DNA of 64,000 bases. Source: Bacillota bacterium (GTDB lineage Bacteria; Bacillota; Sulfobacillia; Sulfobacillales; Sulfobacillaceae). Positions 63,503 through 64,000 of the stretch are shown one piece after another. Under the pieces are notes generated by a model that saw nothing but the letters and a program-made list of their open reading frames with translations, was not told the DNA's origin and did no database searches. The number at the start of each line of letters is the position of its first letter. Positions within the stretch are counted from its first letter, which is position 1. Made by a program: the position numbers and the translations under genes. The DNA lies in the NCBI GenBank assembly GCA_026627385.1, contig JAPNUR010000019.1, forward strand, positions 1 through 64,000. The letters are read 5' to 3'.

Positions 63503-64000
63503 ATGAATTTAGCATTTTACATGGGCATGGCCGCCGTGTTTAGTCCGTGCGGCATTGCTCTCTTGCCTGCATCGTTGGCCTGGGTGGGTGGCGTAGTGGG
63601 CGGCACCGACACCGTATGGGCCCGCATCGGCCGTGGCGCCCAAGCTGGTGTGCTCATGGGGCTAGGATTTACCGTGGTGGTTGCGGTATTGGCGTTGGTG
63701 CTCCATGTTCTGGGAAGCACGCTATCGTCAGTGCTGCGCGTGGTGATGCTGGTTTTGGGAGGATTTTTGGTGGTGGGTGGTGGGGCGGTTATGGTCGGGA
63801 TGTTCCACCTTCCCATCGATCGGTGGACGGGCCTGACCCGTGTGAAACCCTCTCGGTGGATTAGCGTGACTGTGATTGTGACAGGAATGGTGTACGGCGT
63901 GGCTGCTCTAAGCTGCACGCTGCCGTTGTTTTTGGCCGCGCTGGCGCCGGCGTTGCTGGGCGGGTGGCTGCGGGTCGGCCAAGTCGTGGGTTCTTTTGGT
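63503..64000 (+). CDS. CcdA/DsbD-like thiol-disulfide membrane protein (partial)
   Basis: The first 166 codons of a gene that runs off the window. The N-terminus reads MAAVFSPCGIALLPASLAWV, matching the FSPC..LLP motif of CcdA/DsbD transmembrane reductants, and a second Cys is in VAALSCTLPLF (about residue 137), the partner helix. Hydrophobic helices lie at about 5-30, 45-75, 78-105 and 122-150. Such proteins carry electrons from cytoplasmic thioredoxin to extracytoplasmic thiols. ATG 63503 follows AAAGGAGAG. Confidence 0.8.
   Translation, partial: MNLAFYMGMAAVFSPCGIALLPASLAWVGGVVGGTDTVWARIGRGAQAGVLMGLGFTVVVAVLALVLHVLGSTLSSVLRVVMLVLGGFLVVGGGAVMVGMFHLPIDRWTGLTRVKPSRWISVTVIVTGMVYGVAALSCTLPLFLAALAPALLGGWLRVGQVVGSFG

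Noticed and set aside
1-64000. CRISPR array or rRNA operon
   Set aside because: No regularly spaced repeats and no rRNA sequence recognised on either strand.

Overview
The window reads as a chromosomal segment of a spore-forming-type Firmicute with moderately high G+C. The neighbourhoods tig-clpP-clpX, lonB-lon-engB, and valS (with a T-box leader)-folC-DUF4321-maf-radC-mreBCD are typical of Clostridia/Bacilli. The fused ATP sulfurylase/APS kinase and the overall style suggest a Sulfobacillus-like acidophile; that placement is inference, because no rRNA or species-specific marker lies in the window.

Layout. 1-4740: accessory, decayed DNA with an unrecognised degenerate reading frame, a DHA2-type MFS exporter, an IS3-family orfA relic and an isochorismatase-family pseudogene whose start is cut off at the IS end. 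4956-9938: an alpha/beta hydrolase, an SPFH protein followed directly by a ribbon-helix-helix protein, an ABC-2 transporter pair and an M50 site-2-type protease. 10047-12016: a divergent NRAMP-family transporter whose promoter carries a perfect inverted repeat, convergent with a DtxR-family metalloregulator. 12195-14136: a membrane protein, an RNA 2',3'-cyclic phosphodiesterase (ThpR) and a secreted lysine-rich peptide.

14238-30864 is the most distinctive part: a cell-wall amino-sugar recycling locus. On the minus strand, in transcription order, it holds a secreted GH84-like N-acetylglucosaminidase, murR, murQ, a five-gene Opp/Dpp-type ABC importer, two GNAT acetyltransferases, a PIG-L/LmbE deacetylase, NamZ (exo-MurNAc-ase, DUF1343) and NagZ (GH3). 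anmK lies divergently on the plus strand. Compared with the Bacillus subtilis murQ-murR-murP-namZ-nagZ-amiE cluster, the PTS transporter is replaced by an ABC importer and AnmK is added.

30979-34264: a TnpB C-terminal relic, an APC amino-acid permease and an orphan hisD. 34529-34984: four tRNA genes (His, Arg, Leu, Gly) between a promoter and a terminator. 35058-38326: tig-clpP-clpX. 38413-41128: a PAPS-type sulfotransferase divergent from the bifunctional enzyme that makes PAPS. 41288-44026: a very large secreted clan GH-A glycosidase. 44529-49859: a small coiled-coil protein, lonB, lon, engB. 49842-52264: a histidine phosphatase, a GNAT and an orphan substrate-binding lipoprotein. 52463-61111: an orphan short groES, then T-box-valS-folC-DUF4321-maf-radC-mreBCD. 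61112-64000: a gene-poor stretch, an ABC exporter pseudogene (5' truncated and frameshifted) and the start of a CcdA/DsbD-like membrane protein that runs off the window.
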